From the NCBI GenBank assembly GCA_029986975.1, contig DALTWR010000068.1:1-5693 (forward strand): DNA of 5,693 nt. The letters run 5' to 3'. Under the pieces are notes generated by a model. That model worked only from the letters and a program-made list of their open reading frames with translations. It did no database searches and was not told the origin of the DNA. Within the stretch, counting starts at the first letter, position 1, and the number at the start of each line of letters is the position of its first letter. This document shows, piece after piece, positions 5,580 to 5,693 of the stretch. This DNA is from Methanocorpusculum sp. (lineage in GTDB: Archaea; Halobacteriota; Methanomicrobia; Methanomicrobiales; Methanocorpusculaceae). Made by a program: the position numbers and the translations under genes.

Positions 5580-5693
5580 ATGAAACAGAACTATTCAGCT
5601 CCCTTATTTATCTATACGAATTCACTCTGTCCAGTGTGTCTTGACTACAGAAACCGCAAATCTGCGCAAATCGAGAAACGCAAATCGCAGCCC
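5580..5693 (+). other. Open frame directly after dph2, running off the right edge (doubtful gene)
   Basis: An ATG abuts the dph2 TAG (TAGATG) and opens 38 codons with no stop before the window ends. The start reads MKQNYSAPLFIYTNSLCPVCL, whose CPVC motif might bind metal and vaguely recalls the first residues of some methanogen radical-SAM proteins. But the following residues (RNRKSAQIEKRKSQP) simply translate a short DNA repeat, CGCAAATC, and look like low-complexity sequence. There is no good ribosome site. On the minus strand frames here are also open for 14-26 codons and are equally unconvincing. I think it more likely to be intergenic sequence than a gene. Confidence 0.2.
5655..5686 (+). 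repeat. Cluster of three CGCAAATC direct repeats
   Basis: CGCAAATC occurs at 5655-5662, 5665-5672 and 5679-5686, that is with starts 10 and 14 bases apart. The first and third copies are preceded by nearly the same bases (AAAC-C and GAAA). The irregular spacing is unlike a CRISPR array, whose repeats are longer and evenly spaced. The cluster reaches nearly to the window edge, so its full size is unknown. Confidence 0.6.

Noticed and set aside
5655..5693. Possible start of a CRISPR array at the right edge
   Set aside because: The repeated unit is only 8 bases and the spacing is 10 and 14 bases, too short and uneven for repeats and spacers; no cas gene is nearby.
5622..5693. Minus-strand open frame reading into the window from the right edge (ending TGA)
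   Set aside because: Its 23 codons are a translation of the same short repeat, with phenylalanine- and arginine-rich low complexity and no recognisable motif.

Overview
The window is chromosomal DNA from an archaeon, most likely a hydrogenotrophic methanogen of the Methanomicrobiales; a Methanocorpusculum-like genome is my best guess. The archaeal call rests on an archaeal-type Dph2 (diphthamide synthesis), an IorA/IorB 2-oxoacid:ferredoxin oxidoreductase, an Isf-like iron-sulfur flavoprotein, TATA-like boxes in front of genes, and bare T-runs directly after stop codons. The genus is inferred from overall feel, not from a search.

Layout. From 1 to 4073 everything reads on the minus strand. 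In transcription order these are iorA (4073-2286) and iorB (2289-1705), overlapping by 4 nt, then an iron-sulfur flavoprotein (1649-1131), upp (1058-429), and the first 111 codons of a large gene that runs off the left edge (335-1). Each of the first three units ends in a T-run, so iorAB, the flavoprotein and upp are probably separate transcripts. A 105-bp divergent intergenic region (4074-4178) separates iorA from a plus-strand unit: a Nudix hydrolase (4179-4628) and dph2 (4632-5579), 3 nt apart. The last 114 bases hold an open frame starting directly after the dph2 stop, and a short direct-repeat cluster (CGCAAATC x3) that probably marks non-coding sequence.

How the genes work together. IorAB links aryl-pyruvates to ferredoxin; methanogens are known to use this in reverse to build aromatic amino acids from aryl acetates. 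The Isf-like protein is a second ferredoxin-linked redox gene but is separately transcribed. Upp salvages uracil and looks bacterial rather than archaeal in its PRPP loop. Nudix and Dph2 form a small operon, one for nucleotide housecleaning and one for the first step of diphthamide modification of EF2.

The most interesting item is the left-edge gene. Its N-terminus carries the LLDLSLRNNLLN signature that I associate with DUF4011, the leading domain of very large superfamily 1 helicase/nuclease proteins found in defence islands. Only its first 111 residues are visible, so the system itself lies outside the window. The rest is mostly ordinary core metabolism.
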